Shown here: piece after piece, positions 24,694 to 34,200 of the stretch
Layout of the letters: each line of letters opens with the position of its first letter
Position numbering within the stretch: position 1 is the stretch's first letter
From: JAJZJT01 sp049964655
GTDB lineage: Bacteria > Actinomycetota > Acidimicrobiia > Acidimicrobiales > RAAP-2
DNA: 36,444 nucleotides
Assembly: GCA_049964655.1 (NCBI GenBank)
Contig: JBMFXC010000017.1
Coordinates: 1-36,444, forward strand
Direction of reading: 5' to 3'
The notes under the pieces: model-generated
What the model was told of the DNA's origin: nothing
Databases searched by the model: none
What the model saw: only the letters and a program-made list of their open reading frames with translations
Made by a program: the position numbers and the translations under genes

Positions 24694-27042
24694 GTGGTCC
24701 CGGACGCAGAGTTGGCGGCCGAACAGGACGTCGTCGACGAGGCCTACCGCCGGATCGACGTGATGCGTGACGACGCCCGGGCCATGCTCGACGAGGTCCT
24801 CGACCTCGGGCGCGGGGGCACCTTCCAGTCGCGGACCGAACGGGACGTGATCGTCCGCACCAGCCTCGCCCGCCTCGAGCAGCTCGACATCGGGGACCAG
24901 GCACTGCTTTTCGGGCGCATCGACACCCGCGCCCAGCCGACCCAGGGTGCCGACACCCGCGCTCAGCCGACCCAGGGTGCCGACAGCCGCGCTCCCCGAG
25001 GTACCCCGGTCGGCGTCGAGACCTTCCACATCGGCCGTCTGGCCGTCCACGGGGCCGACAACGAGCCGCTGGTCGTCGACTGGCGGGCACCGGTGGCCGA
25101 GCCCTTCTACCGGGCCACCGGGCGCGACCCTCAAGGCCTCGTGCTCCGACGCCACCTGGCCGTCGAGCACCGCACCGTGACCGGCTACGAGGACGAGCGG
25201 TTCGATGCCGATGGCGGCATCGGTGCACCCTCGCATCCCGCCGTGGAGCCAGCAGGGACGGCGGTCGCCGACGGAGGACTGGTGGAGGGTGACGTGCCCA
25301 TCGGCGGACCGGCGGCCCTGCTCGCCGCCCTGGGCCGGGCCCGCTCGGGGCAGATGACCGACATCGTGGCCACGATCCAGCGCGAGCAGGACGAGATCAT
25401 CCGGGCACCGCTCGGTGGTGTGCTCGTCGTCCAGGGCGGACCGGGGACCGGCAAGACCGCCGTCGCCCTGCATCGCGCCGCCTACCTCCTCTACACCCAC
25501 CGGTTTCCCCTCGAGCGCCAGGGCGTCCTGGTGGTCGGGCCCAACCCTCTCTTCCTCCGCTACATCGAGCAGGTGCTCCCCTCGCTCGGCGAGACGGGCG
25601 TGACGCTGTCGACCATCAGCGGGCTCGTCCCCGAAGTCCGGGTGGGGGCTGACGAGCCTGCAGACGTGGCCCGCCTGAAGGGCGACGCCCGGATGGCCAC
25701 CGTCCTCGCTCGAGCCGTGCGCACCCGGCAACGGCCACTCCGGAGGGACGTGACCGTTGCCTTCGGTGCCTACACGCTCCGCCTCGACGCGTCCGAGAGC
25801 CGCCGGATCGTTGCCGAGGCAAAGCGCCGGCCCGGCACGCACAACGGTCGCCGTAGGGCTGTCGAACAGGCCGTGGCCGAGGTGCTGGCCAACCAGCTCG
25901 ACCGCGTCCGGCGCCGGAGGTTCGGGTCAACCGGCCAGTCGCCCAGCCAGCCAGCCAGCCAGCCGTTCGGTGCCGATGGAGACGGCGAGGAGCTGCTCGA
26001 CGTCGAAGACGAGGCGGCCGACCCCCGCGAGGTCCGCCGCGCCCTGCGAGCGGCGCCGGAGGTCCGTGACGCCCTCGATCGGATGTGGCCGCGCCTGTCA
26101 CCCCACGAGCTGCTCCACGACCTCTTCGGGGCACCGCCGCTCGTGGCCGCCGCCGCCCGCGGTGTCTTGACCGAGGACGAGCAGGCGCTGTTGGTGCGGG
26201 CCCGGTCCGGATCGCTGGAGGACGTCCCCTGGACTGCGGGGGACGCCGCGCTGGTCGACGAGGCGCGCCACCTCCTCGGTCCCCGCTCGGGGAGGGCCGA
26301 GGACCAGCCGCCCAGCTACGGCCACATCGTCGTGGACGAGGTGCAGGACCTGTCTCCGATGCAGCTGCGCATGCTGGCGCGCCGGTCGCTGTCGGGCTCG
26401 ATGACGGTGGTGGGCGACATCGCCCAGGCCACGGCGCCGTGGGCCGCCCGGACCTGGGACGACATCGTGACGCACCTACCGGCCCGCCGGGTGGTCCGCC
26501 GGGTGGAATTGACGGTGAGCTACCGGACGCCGGCCGAGGTCCTCGCCGTGGCGTCACGGGTGCTCGCCGTCGCCGCTCCCGAGCTCCGCCCGCCACGGCC
26601 CGTTCGGCGGAGCGGCGTGGTGCCTCGGCTGGTGGCCGTCGACGACGCGGTCGAACCGCCCGCGGGGTCCACCCTTGTCACGACCGTGGCCCGCACGGCC
26701 GTCGAGGAGCTGGCTGCCGTCGGGGACGGTCGGGTGGCGGTGCTGGCGCCAGAGAGCCAGGTCGCTGGCATCCTCGACGCCCTTGCCCTCGCCGGCGTGG
26801 ACGCTGCCGATCCCCGGCGGCAGGGACGGGGAGGGCTCGCCGCCCCACTCGTGGTCCTCGGCGCGACGGGAGCCAACGGCCTCGAGTTCGACGCGGTCGT
26901 CGTCGTCGAGCCCGAGGCGCTAGTCAACGAGACGGCCGGTGGCTTGCGCACGGTGTACGTGGCGCTGACCCGACCGACCCGGAGGCTGGCCGTCGTCTAC
27001 ACAGGCCAGCTGCCCGCCTTCCTCAGTGTCGAAGGTGGCTGA
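24694..27042 (+). CDS. helD: HelD-like RNA polymerase-associated helicase
   Basis: This is a UvrD/Rep-related superfamily 1 ATPase of 782 residues with the layout of actinobacterial HelD/HelR. An N-terminal helical arm (AAEQDVVDEAYRRIDVMRDD) leads to the diagnostic LVVDWRAPVAEPFYRATGRD and VLRRHLAVEHRTV. Then come Walker A GGPGTGKT (248-255), Walker B VDEVQD (547-552), motif III GDIAQATAPWAA, and C-terminal GLEFDAVVVVEP with YVALTRPTRRL. HelD proteins pull RNA polymerase off stalled or rifampicin-bound complexes and recycle it. GGAGG at 24684-24688 places the start at GTG 24694. An in-frame 30-bp repeat adds DTRAQPTQGA twice at residues ~77-96. Between Walker A and B there is a low-complexity stretch, SPSQPASQPFG. 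Confidence 0.9.
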   Translation: MVPDAELAAEQDVVDEAYRRIDVMRDDARAMLDEVLDLGRGGTFQSRTERDVIVRTSLARLEQLDIGDQALLFGRIDTRAQPTQGADTRAQPTQGADSRAPRGTPVGVETFHIGRLAVHGADNEPLVVDWRAPVAEPFYRATGRDPQGLVLRRHLAVEHRTVTGYEDERFDADGGIGAPSHPAVEPAGTAVADGGLVEGDVPIGGPAALLAALGRARSGQMTDIVATIQREQDEIIRAPLGGVLVVQGGPGTGKTAVALHRAAYLLYTHRFPLERQGVLVVGPNPLFLRYIEQVLPSLGETGVTLSTISGLVPEVRVGADEPADVARLKGDARMATVLARAVRTRQRPLRRDVTVAFGAYTLRLDASESRRIVAEAKRRPGTHNGRRRAVEQAVAEVLANQLDRVRRRRFGSTGQSPSQPASQPFGADGDGEELLDVEDEAADPREVRRALRAAPEVRDALDRMWPRLSPHELLHDLFGAPPLVAAAARGVLTEDEQALLVRARSGSLEDVPWTAGDAALVDEARHLLGPRSGRAEDQPPSYGHIVVDEVQDLSPMQLRMLARRSLSGSMTVVGDIAQATAPWAARTWDDIVTHLPARRVVRRVELTVSYRTPAEVLAVASRVLAVAAPELRPPRPVRRSGVVPRLVAVDDAVEPPAGSTLVTTVARTAVEELAAVGDGRVAVLAPESQVAGILDALALAGVDAADPRRQGRGGLAAPLVVLGATGANGLEFDAVVVVEPEALVNETAGGLRTVYVALTRPTRRLAVVYTGQLPAFLSVEGG
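24922..24981 (+). repeat. 30-bp tandem repeat inside the HelD-like gene
   Basis: Two 30-bp units (24922-24951 and 24952-24981) differ at one base and encode DTRAQPTQGA twice; a degenerate third copy follows (GACAGCCGCGCT). The length keeps the frame. The repeat sits in the linker just before the conserved DWRAP region, where an added flexible segment is tolerable. Confidence 0.9.
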
Positions 27043-27075
27043 CCCCGCCACGACCGCCGGTAGGCCTGCACGGCT

Positions 27076-27180
27076 CCGCCGCTGGGCCCGCGGGCACCGC
27101 CGCTGGGCCCGCGGGCACCGCCGCTGGGCCCGCGGGCACCGCCGCTAGGCCCGCGGGCGCCGCCGCTAGGCCCGCAGGCG
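27076..27180. repeat. 21-bp minisatellite, five copies
   Basis: Five tandem 21-bp units run 27076-27096, 27097-27117, 27118-27138, 27139-27159 and 27160-27180. Units 1-3 are identical; 4 and 5 carry one and more changes (CTGGG to CTAGG; final A to G). Each unit contains the self-complementary GGCCCGCGGGC. It lies in the 249-nt spacer between the helicase gene and ctaE. There are no spacers between units, so it is not a CRISPR array. On the minus strand it could encode PAGPAAV-type heptads, but there is no other sign of a gene. Confidence 0.92.
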
Positions 27181-27266
27181 GGTTCCCGACCAGCACTCCT
27201 CTCACCCGCTTGTCCTGGTCGTAAAGGCGGTTGCGCAGCGGTGACGTGGGAGGTTGGCCAGAGGTG

Positions 27267-27284
27267 CTTAGGTTCGGCTAAGAA
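27267..27284 (+). promoter_or_regulatory. Inverted repeat and -10 element before ctaE
   Basis: CTTAG-GTTCGG-CTAAG (27267-27282) is an inverted repeat overlapping TAAGAA (27279-27284), which ends 7 nt before the ctaE GTG. The arrangement fits a leaderless transcript whose -10 is covered by a possible operator. TTGGCC at 27254-27259 is a weak -35 at a long 19-nt spacing. Confidence 0.4.
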
Positions 27285-27291
27285 AGAGCCC

Positions 27292-27897
27292 GTGACTCAG
27301 GCGATCGCCGTCGACAGCTCGGCCACCGCACGCCACCGGCCCGATCGCCCGCCCATGCTGGCGGTGGGCGTGATGATCTGGCTCGGCTCCGAGGTGATGT
27401 TCTTCAGTGGCCTCTTCGCCGCCTTCTTCACCATCCGAGCCCACGCCACGGTCTGGCCGCCCCCGGGCACCAAGCTCGACACCATCCAGGCCGGGGTCTT
27501 CACCTTCATCCTGTTGGCCTCGAGCTTCACCATGCAGAAAGCCGTGTTCGACCAGGAGAAGGGCAAGCGTCGCAGCGCCAAGCTCTGGCTGCTGGCCACG
27601 CTCGTGATGGGCTCCGCCTTCGTGGGCAACCAGTTCTTCGAGTGGATCACGCTGTCGCACTTTCCGGCGACGGACCCCACGGTGACCGCCTATGGATCGC
27701 TCTTCTACATCATGACCGGCCTGCACGGCCTGCACGTCTTCCTCGGCCTGGTGGCCATGGTGTTCCTCTTCCTCCGCCTGAAGGGTCCCAAGGGCGATCC
27801 CGGGGAGACGGCGGTCTTCCAGGCGGTCAGCTACTACTGGCACTTCGTCGACATCGTGTGGATCGGCTTGTTCAGCTGCCTGTTCCTGCTCAAGTAG
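27292..27897 (+). CDS. ctaE: Cytochrome c oxidase subunit III
   Basis: CtaE is a membrane subunit of the aa3 terminal oxidase that stabilises subunit I and its proton uptake. The 201-residue product has five transmembrane helices, as in the short actinobacterial form. Conserved segments are WLGSEVMFFSGLFAAFFTIR (with the membrane-embedded Glu), GLHGLHVFLGL, and the closing SYYWHFVDIVWIGLFSCLFL. GTG 27292 is preferred over an upstream in-frame start because homology begins here and a -10-like element lies 7 nt upstream. It heads the ctaE-qcrC-qcrA-qcrB operon, as in mycobacteria and other Actinomycetota. Confidence 0.96.
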   Translation: MTQAIAVDSSATARHRPDRPPMLAVGVMIWLGSEVMFFSGLFAAFFTIRAHATVWPPPGTKLDTIQAGVFTFILLASSFTMQKAVFDQEKGKRRSAKLWLLATLVMGSAFVGNQFFEWITLSHFPATDPTVTAYGSLFYIMTGLHGLHVFLGLVAMVFLFLRLKGPKGDPGETAVFQAVSYYWHFVDIVWIGLFSCLFLLK

Positions 27898-27909
27898 GTG
27901 TCACGTCCC

Positions 27910-28821
27910 ATGCACAGATTGCTTCGAGCCCGACTCCTGGTGCCTGCCGGCTTGGCGGCGGGTGTCGTCGCGGCCGGGCTGCTGGCGTTCGCCCCCACCG
28001 CCGGGGCGGGAACCGCGCCGAGCGGCACACCGTCGCTCGGCGGTAGCCACCCGACGACCCCGACCGTCCACGCCGCCACGGTGAGCGCACCGACCAGCGG
28101 GACTGCTTCTGGGAGCTCGGGCTCACCGACGTCGTCCGGACGGGCGGGCATCGACCCCGTCTCGTTGCCCTCCTCCTACATCGCGCCGGGCCAGGCGCTC
28201 TTCGCCGCCAACTGCGCGAGCTGCCACGGGACGGACGCCGCGGGCACCAGCCGCGCTCCCAACCTGCAAGGGCTTGGGGCCGGGACCATTGACTTCTGGG
28301 TCTCCACCGGGCGCATGCCGCTCGCCGACCCGACCGAGCAGGCGGTACGCAAGCCGCCACGCTTCAACGGGCTCCAGACCCTCGAGATCGCCGCCTACGT
28401 CCAGTCGTTCACACCGGGCGTGGGCGTGCCGATCTACCACGTCAACCTTTCCCAGGCGAACCTCGCCCAGGGCCAGAGCCTGTTCACCCTCAACTGCGCC
28501 GCCTGCCACACCATTACCGGCGCCGGTGACGAGCTGGCCGACGGTGCGTTCGCCCCCAGCCTGCACGTGGCCACCCCCACCCAGATCATCGAGGCCATCC
28601 GCACGGGGCCGGGCAACATGCCGCACTTCAGCGCCGGCAACATCACCAACGCCCAGGCTCGTGACATCGTCGCCTACGTGCACGAGGTCATCCAGCACCC
28701 GACCAACCGAGGCGGGTTCGGTCTCGGTGGGAACGGACCGGTGGCCGAGGGCTTCGTCGCACTCCTGGTCGGCGTGGGGGGGCTCCTGCTCGTTGCCTTC
28801 TGGATCGGAGAGCGCGCGTGA
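27910..28821 (+). CDS. qcrC: Diheme cytochrome c subunit of the bc1-type complex
   Basis: QcrC carries electrons from the Rieske protein directly to the aa3 oxidase in the actinobacterial bcc-aa3 supercomplex, replacing soluble cytochrome c. The 303-residue product has an N-terminal membrane segment, an Ala/Ser/Thr-rich linker, and two CXXCH heme-binding motifs: CASCH (Cys102, Cys105, His106) and CAACH (Cys196, Cys199, His200). A C-terminal anchor follows (FVALLVGVGGLLLVAFWIG). The two-domain layout is the actinobacterial type. ATG 27910 has AGGTG 9 nt upstream; an in-frame GTG at 27898 is the alternative. It ends with a GTGA overlap into qcrA. Confidence 0.96.
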   Translation: MHRLLRARLLVPAGLAAGVVAAGLLAFAPTAGAGTAPSGTPSLGGSHPTTPTVHAATVSAPTSGTASGSSGSPTSSGRAGIDPVSLPSSYIAPGQALFAANCASCHGTDAAGTSRAPNLQGLGAGTIDFWVSTGRMPLADPTEQAVRKPPRFNGLQTLEIAAYVQSFTPGVGVPIYHVNLSQANLAQGQSLFTLNCAACHTITGAGDELADGAFAPSLHVATPTQIIEAIRTGPGNMPHFSAGNITNAQARDIVAYVHEVIQHPTNRGGFGLGGNGPVAEGFVALLVGVGGLLLVAFWIGERA

Positions 28822-29759
28822 GCAACGAACCGTCCCAACCAACCGGTGCGCTGCCGGTGGCAGCCCTCGACGACCCCCATCTGCAGCCGTACGCCGCTCA
28901 CCCCGAGCGGGTCAACGCCGTCGCGGTGCTCTCGATGATCATCGGGTTCCTCGGGTTCATCGGCTTCGGCATCACCTACTGGATCAGCGACCAGGTCCAG
29001 TGGGAGGCGGCCACGCTCGGGGTCGGGCTCTTCGGCCTCGGCTTCGGAGTTGCCGCCTGGGGCAAGTACCTCATGCCCCAGGGCCCCTTCGTCGAGGAGC
29101 GTCACGACTTCCATTCGACCGAGGCCGAGCGGGACGCCATGAGCGCGGCCGTGCTCGAGCGTGGTGGCCTGGTCGTCAAGCGACGCAAGGTGCTCGGCGG
29201 GCTCTTCGCCCTCGGCGCCGGCACCTTCGGCGTGGTGGCCGCCTTCCCCCTCATTCGCTCGCTCGGTCCCAAGCCGGGGCGGGCGCTCTTTACCACCAAC
29301 TGGAAGAAGGACTCGTTGCTGGTGAGCCTCGAGGGTCGACCGGTCAAGGTCTCCGACCTCGACGTCGGCGGTGTCCTGACGGTGTTCCCCGAGGGGTTCG
29401 AGGGATCCTCGCCCGACCAGACGATCCTCATCCGCCTCGCCGACATCGGGCCAGGAGAGCCGCCGTTCCCCCTGGCCCCGCCAGGACGCTCCGACTGGGG
29501 TGTCCGTGGGTATGTCGCCTACTCGAAGATGTGCACCCACCTCGGGTGCCCGGTCGGGCTCTACCAAGAGCAGACCCAGCAGCTCGTCTGTCCGTGCCAC
29601 CAGTCGATCTTCAACGTGGTGGCCGGCGCCATCCCTGAGTTCGGCCCGGCGCCGCGGCCGCTGCCGCAGCTACCGCTGAAGGTCGACGCCGATGGCTTCC
29701 TCCGTTCGCAGGCCGGCTATGACCAGCCTGTCGGCCCTGGCTTCTGGGAGCGGCCATGA
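28818..29759 (+). CDS. qcrA: Rieske iron-sulfur subunit of the bc1-type complex
   Basis: The 313-residue product is the actinobacterial Rieske protein with an extended N-terminus. Three transmembrane helices are visible (AVLSMIIGFLGFIGFGITYW, LGVGLFGLGFGVAAWGKYLM, KVLGGLFALGAGTFGVVAAF), and the C-terminal Rieske domain lies outside the membrane. The 2Fe-2S ligands are in CTHLGC (Cys239, His241) and CPCH (Cys258, His261), with Cys244 and Cys260 forming the usual disulfide. It oxidises menaquinol together with QcrB and hands the electron to QcrC. It starts with GTG overlapping qcrC and ends with ATGA into qcrB. Confidence 0.97.
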   Translation: MSNEPSQPTGALPVAALDDPHLQPYAAHPERVNAVAVLSMIIGFLGFIGFGITYWISDQVQWEAATLGVGLFGLGFGVAAWGKYLMPQGPFVEERHDFHSTEAERDAMSAAVLERGGLVVKRRKVLGGLFALGAGTFGVVAAFPLIRSLGPKPGRALFTTNWKKDSLLVSLEGRPVKVSDLDVGGVLTVFPEGFEGSSPDQTILIRLADIGPGEPPFPLAPPGRSDWGVRGYVAYSKMCTHLGCPVGLYQEQTQQLVCPCHQSIFNVVAGAIPEFGPAPRPLPQLPLKVDADGFLRSQAGYDQPVGPGFWERP

Positions 29760-31240
29760 TCGACGAGTCCCTCCGGTGGGTAGACGACCGCCTCGGCGTC
29801 GCCAAGGGCGGCCGCACCTTCCTCGACAAGATCTTCCCCGACCACTGGTCGTTCATGTTGGGCGAGATCGCCCTCTACTCGTTCGTGGTCTTGTTGGCCA
29901 CCGGCGTGTTCCTGACCCTCTACTACGTGCCCTCCGCCAAGGAGGTCATCTACCACGGCTCCTACCTGCCGTTGCGGGGCCAGCGAGTGTCGGAGGCGTA
30001 CGCGTCGACGGTCGGGCTGTCTTTCGACGTGAAGTCGGGCCTCCTCATGCGGCAGGCCCACCACTGGGCGGCGGACATCTTCCTCGGTTCGATCGCCGTG
30101 CACATGGCCCGCGTCTTCTTCACCGGGGCCTTCCGCAAGCCACGTGAGCTGAACTGGATCGTCGGCGTCTCGATGCTGCTGCTCGGCATCCTGAACGGCT
30201 TCCTCGGCTACTCCCTCCCCGACGACCTGGTGTCGGGGACGGGCATCCGGATCGCCTACTCCATCATCGAGTCGATCCCTATCGTCGGCTCGTACATCGC
30301 CTTCTTCCTCTTCGGCGGGAACTATCCGGGCAACGGGGTCATCATCCCGCGGTTCTTCATCATCCACGTGCTGATCATCCCGGCCATCATCGTCGGGCTG
30401 CTCGCCGCCCACCTGGGCCTGCTCGTGAAGCAGAAGCACACCCAGTTCCCTGGCAAGGGGCGCACCGAGCACAACGTGGTCGGCTCGCCGATGTTCCCGA
30501 CGTTCATGGCGAAGACCGTCGGCTTCATGTTCATGACGACGGCGACGATCTTCCTGCTCGCCGGGTTCGCCCAGATCAACCCCATCTGGCAGTTCGGTCC
30601 CTACCAGCCCTACCAGATCTCCTATGCGGTCCAGCCCGACTGGTACATGGGGTGGTTGGACGGAGCGCTCCGCATCATGCCGAGCTGGGAGTTCGTCGGC
30701 TGGGGCCACACCTGGCCACTCGAGGTGTTCCTTCCGGCCGTGCTCTTCCCGGGCATCGTCTTCAACCTGTTCTTCGCCTGGCCCTTCCTCGAGGCGAAGA
30801 TCACCAAGGACCGCGCTTACCACAACCTCCTCGACCGGCCACGGGACCGGCCCAAGCGCACGGCGGCTGGCGCGTCGGTCTTCATGCTCCTCTTCATGGT
30901 CTTCTGCGCATCGTCGACAGACGTCCTCGCCAACTTCTTCAACGTGCCGCTCCAGTCGGTCCTCGTCACCTTCCGGATCATCGTCTTCGTGATGCCGATC
31001 CTGACCTTCTTCGTGACCTACCAGATCTGCAAGGAGCTCCAAGCCTACGAATCGGGCGGCAAGCGCAAGCGGCCAGTGGTGGTGGAGCTCACCCCCGAGG
31101 GCGAGTACCAGACGGTGGAGACGGCACCCCGACCCGGCGACGGCCACGAGGAGATCGAGCCGATCCCCGTCCCGACCTTCATCAACCTGGTCTCACCGGA
31201 GCTGGCGACTAGCCCCGGCGTGCGCCGAGTGATGCGCTGA
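29756..31240 (+). CDS. qcrB: Cytochrome b subunit of the bc1-type complex
   Basis: QcrB holds hemes bL and bH and the menaquinol oxidation and reduction sites. The 494-residue product has the heme-ligand His regions (LMRQAHHWAADIFLGSIAVH and FFIIHVLIIPAIIVGLLAAH), YSLPDDLVSGTGIRIAYS, and the Qo-site motif as PDWY (VQPDWYMGWLDGAL), the Asp variant usual in Actinomycetota instead of PEWY. About eight helices are followed by a hydrophilic C-terminal tail of ~75 residues. It is the last gene of the ctaE-qcrCAB operon. Its final 32 nt overlap the 3' end of lhr on the other strand. Confidence 0.97.
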   Translation: MIDESLRWVDDRLGVAKGGRTFLDKIFPDHWSFMLGEIALYSFVVLLATGVFLTLYYVPSAKEVIYHGSYLPLRGQRVSEAYASTVGLSFDVKSGLLMRQAHHWAADIFLGSIAVHMARVFFTGAFRKPRELNWIVGVSMLLLGILNGFLGYSLPDDLVSGTGIRIAYSIIESIPIVGSYIAFFLFGGNYPGNGVIIPRFFIIHVLIIPAIIVGLLAAHLGLLVKQKHTQFPGKGRTEHNVVGSPMFPTFMAKTVGFMFMTTATIFLLAGFAQINPIWQFGPYQPYQISYAVQPDWYMGWLDGALRIMPSWEFVGWGHTWPLEVFLPAVLFPGIVFNLFFAWPFLEAKITKDRAYHNLLDRPRDRPKRTAAGASVFMLLFMVFCASSTDVLANFFNVPLQSVLVTFRIIVFVMPILTFFVTYQICKELQAYESGGKRKRPVVVELTPEGEYQTVETAPRPGDGHEEIEPIPVPTFINLVSPELATSPGVRRVMR

Positions 31241-34200
31241 CGACGCCGCCATCGTCGGGTACGCCGGCCCGGTAGGTGACCTGTCGAGTCCGCACGGCGG
31301 GGGTGCGCACCCCCGGCACGAGGGTCCCGACGACGTTGAGCGGGTCGGAGGCGTTCACCGTGGTCACGTCGGAGTCGTCAGGGTCCGCGCTCCCCGCTTC
31401 GGCACGGCTGCGCCGGACGGCGTCGAGCAAGGTGACGGCCGCCGGGGTGGCGTACTGCTCGCCGGACAGGCCGGCAACGAACCGACCGCCCGTCGCCGTT
31501 CCCCGTGCCTCGAGGCGACGCAGGGCCTGCACGATCGTCCGCCACGGGAGCGCGATCGCCTCACGTCTGGTCACCTCCCAGCACACGATGCCCCACCGGG
31601 CGAGGAGCTGTTCGGCGACTGTTTCGGCGACGTCCTCGGTCGCGGTCTCGCTGGTCCCATGGCCGGCCGGCTCGCTCCCGCGGGTAGCGGGGTCGTCAAC
31701 CAAGGACCACCGTCCTGCATTACCACGAGTGGTGGCGAGCCGGGCTTGTACCGTCCTGCTCCCTCGCCGGCGGGCGAGGGGGTCGCGCCGCCGGCTGCCG
31801 AGGAGGTACCGGATAGCGGCGAAGTTGTCGGCCGTCGCCAGGCCCCGAGCGACGAGGTCCCACAGGCCGGCGTCGACGTCGCCGGGGAGCCGGCCGGTCC
31901 GGCGGGCGAGGTCGGCACCGAAGAGGGCGCCCGCGGTCTCGAGGGAGGCCAACAGCTCGGCGGCCGGTCCCGTCTTCGGTCGGTCCGGTGTCTGGCCGTC
32001 CCGCATGGCAGCGAGCAACCAGGCGAGGTCGTCGCGCCAGGCGAAGGCGATCGGCGTGCTCCCCGACGGCGTAGCGGCACCCCGCCGCGCTCCGGCGGAG
32101 CGACCGCTGAAGCGGCCCCAGGTGAGCTCGCCCGACAAGCACAGCGCGTCGAGCCAGGCCGGGTCGTACTCCTCGAGCCGAGCCGGGAGAAGGTGAGCTT
32201 CCCAGGCAGCTGCAGGGGCCTCGAACCCCTGGAGCTGGTCGAGCACGGCGCGGAGCCCCCCGGGACCTGACAAGCGGGCTTCCGGCGCCACGTGCTGCCA
32301 CCGCAGGAGGAAACGGACGAAGTCTTGCTGGCTGGCCGGATCGGCGTGGAAGCGGCGACGATCGCGCGAGCCGGCATGGATGCGGGCCAAAAGGCGCCGA
32401 GAGCACCACTGCTCGTCCTCTGGGCCGTCGGCGGTCCCGAGCCGCGGATCGAAGGTCCCACGCACCGCCGAGCCTTCGACAGCCAGGCGGGCCAGTCCCG
32501 TGCGCACCCTGCCGGTTGACAGTGCGGTGCGGCAGACCAGCTCGGCCACGGTGACGGGGCCGGCCACCTCGAGGTGGCCACGTACGACGTCCGCCACGGC
32601 GACGTCGGCATCCTCTGGTGGCACTGGCTCCCGACCGTCGTACGAGCGAACGGGGCGGACAAGGCCGTCGACTGCTGCTCCGGGCCACAGCAGCGGGACC
32701 CATGCCGCACGTTCGGCTGCGACCCACCACTCGTCCCCAGACGGCGCGTCCGGGCGGACGGAGGCGGCGCGTCCAGTGTCGGCAAGCCGCCGATAGAGCA
32801 TGGCCAGGTCGGGGGTTGCCGCCATGGCCACGAGGTCGACCAGGACGCCGTGGAGCTCGTCCGGGGTGGCTGGGTGGGGTGCGGCGTCGGACCGCACCCG
32901 GTCGACCACCACCGGGTCGAGACGGTCGAGACGGTCGAGGCTTCGCGGGGCGGTCGGTAGGCCGCGCCGGGTCGAGGTGGCGCGGCTCCGTCGTTCCTCG
33001 AGGGGGGCGTCGTCGAGGAAGGTGTACGGCCGGCCGTGGAGGATCTCGGCGGCGAGCACCGACGGCTCGACCGTGTCGAGCGCCCATACCGACACCTCCC
33101 CTGTCTCGACGTCGGCAAGGAGGTGTCGGAGCCCGTCGGCGTCCATCGCTTCGTGCAGGCAGTCGTGGACCGTCTGGGCCACGAGGATGTGGTCGGGGAC
33201 GGCGACGGGGCCGGGTGGTGTGTTCTCCTGACAGGCGGCGAGCGCCGGGAACACGGCGGCCTGGAGGTCGTCTGCCTCCATCCGCTGGATGGCCAGCGGC
33301 GTCGGTCGACCGCCCCGGAAACGCAGGACGGCAAGTGCCCGGCTACAAGTCCACCGCCACCGGGTGGCGAACAGCGGAGAGGTGAGCACGGCTTGGACGA
33401 GCACCTCCGCGGCGGTCGCCGCTCGCAGGAGCCGAAACGTGTCGCCGAGGGGGAAGCTGTGCTGAGGCCCGAGCGACAAGAGGACCGCGTCGTCGGTCGC
33501 CGCCGCCTGCAGCTCGAAGTCGAAGGTGGCGCAGAACCGCTTGCGCAGGGCCAGCCCGAGTGCTCGGTTGACCCGTGCGCCGAACGGGGCGTGGACCACC
33601 AGTTGGGCGCCGTCGACCTCGTCGAAGCACCGTTCGACCACGATCCTCTCCGTGGTGGGCACGGTCCCGAGCTGGGCGTGCGCGGTGGCCAGGTAGGCGA
33701 CGACTGCCTCGGCGACCGGTCGGGAAACCCCACACGAGGTCTCGAGGGCGCAGACGGCAGCGTTCGGGCCGACAGCCCCCGGGCGCTGCTCCATACCGGC
33801 CTGCCGAGGTGGTGTGGTGGCGGAGCGGGCGTCCTGCTCGTCGGTCGAGTGAGCCGTCTCGTCTGCTCGAGCGAGCGACTGGCCGACGATGCTGCGGACC
33901 GTCGAGACCCAGGCGGAGAGCTCGTCGGTCCGGCTCGGAGCCTCGCCGATCCAGAAGGGGATGGTCGGTGCCGCACCGTCGGCGTCGACGACACGCACCA
34001 CCCCTTGCTCGACCCGAGCGATACGCCACGAGTGGGTCCCGAGCAGGAAGACGTCGCCACGCATCGACTCGACGGCGAAGTCTTCGTTGACCGTACCGAC
34101 CGTCGTTCCCTCGGGGTCGAGGACGACCCGGTAGTCACCTGACTCGGGGATGGCCCCTCCACTGGTGAGGGCGGCGAGCCGGGCGCCCCGCCGTGGTCTG

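Noticed and set aside
24466..25842. hemE reading frame continuing through the N-gap to 25842
   Set aside because: The gap has unknown bases and unknown length, and the part beyond it is antisense to the helicase gene.
27076..27180. CRISPR-like repeat array
   Set aside because: The 21-bp units abut with no spacers between them and no cas genes are nearby; it is a minisatellite.
27023..27205. Minus-strand 60-codon frame of PAGPAAV-type heptads
   Set aside because: It is produced by translating the minisatellite, has no ribosome site, and overlaps the end of the helicase gene.
31571..34162. 863-codon minus-strand frame inside lhr
   Set aside because: Out-of-frame Ser/Pro/Arg-rich translation of the real helicase gene.
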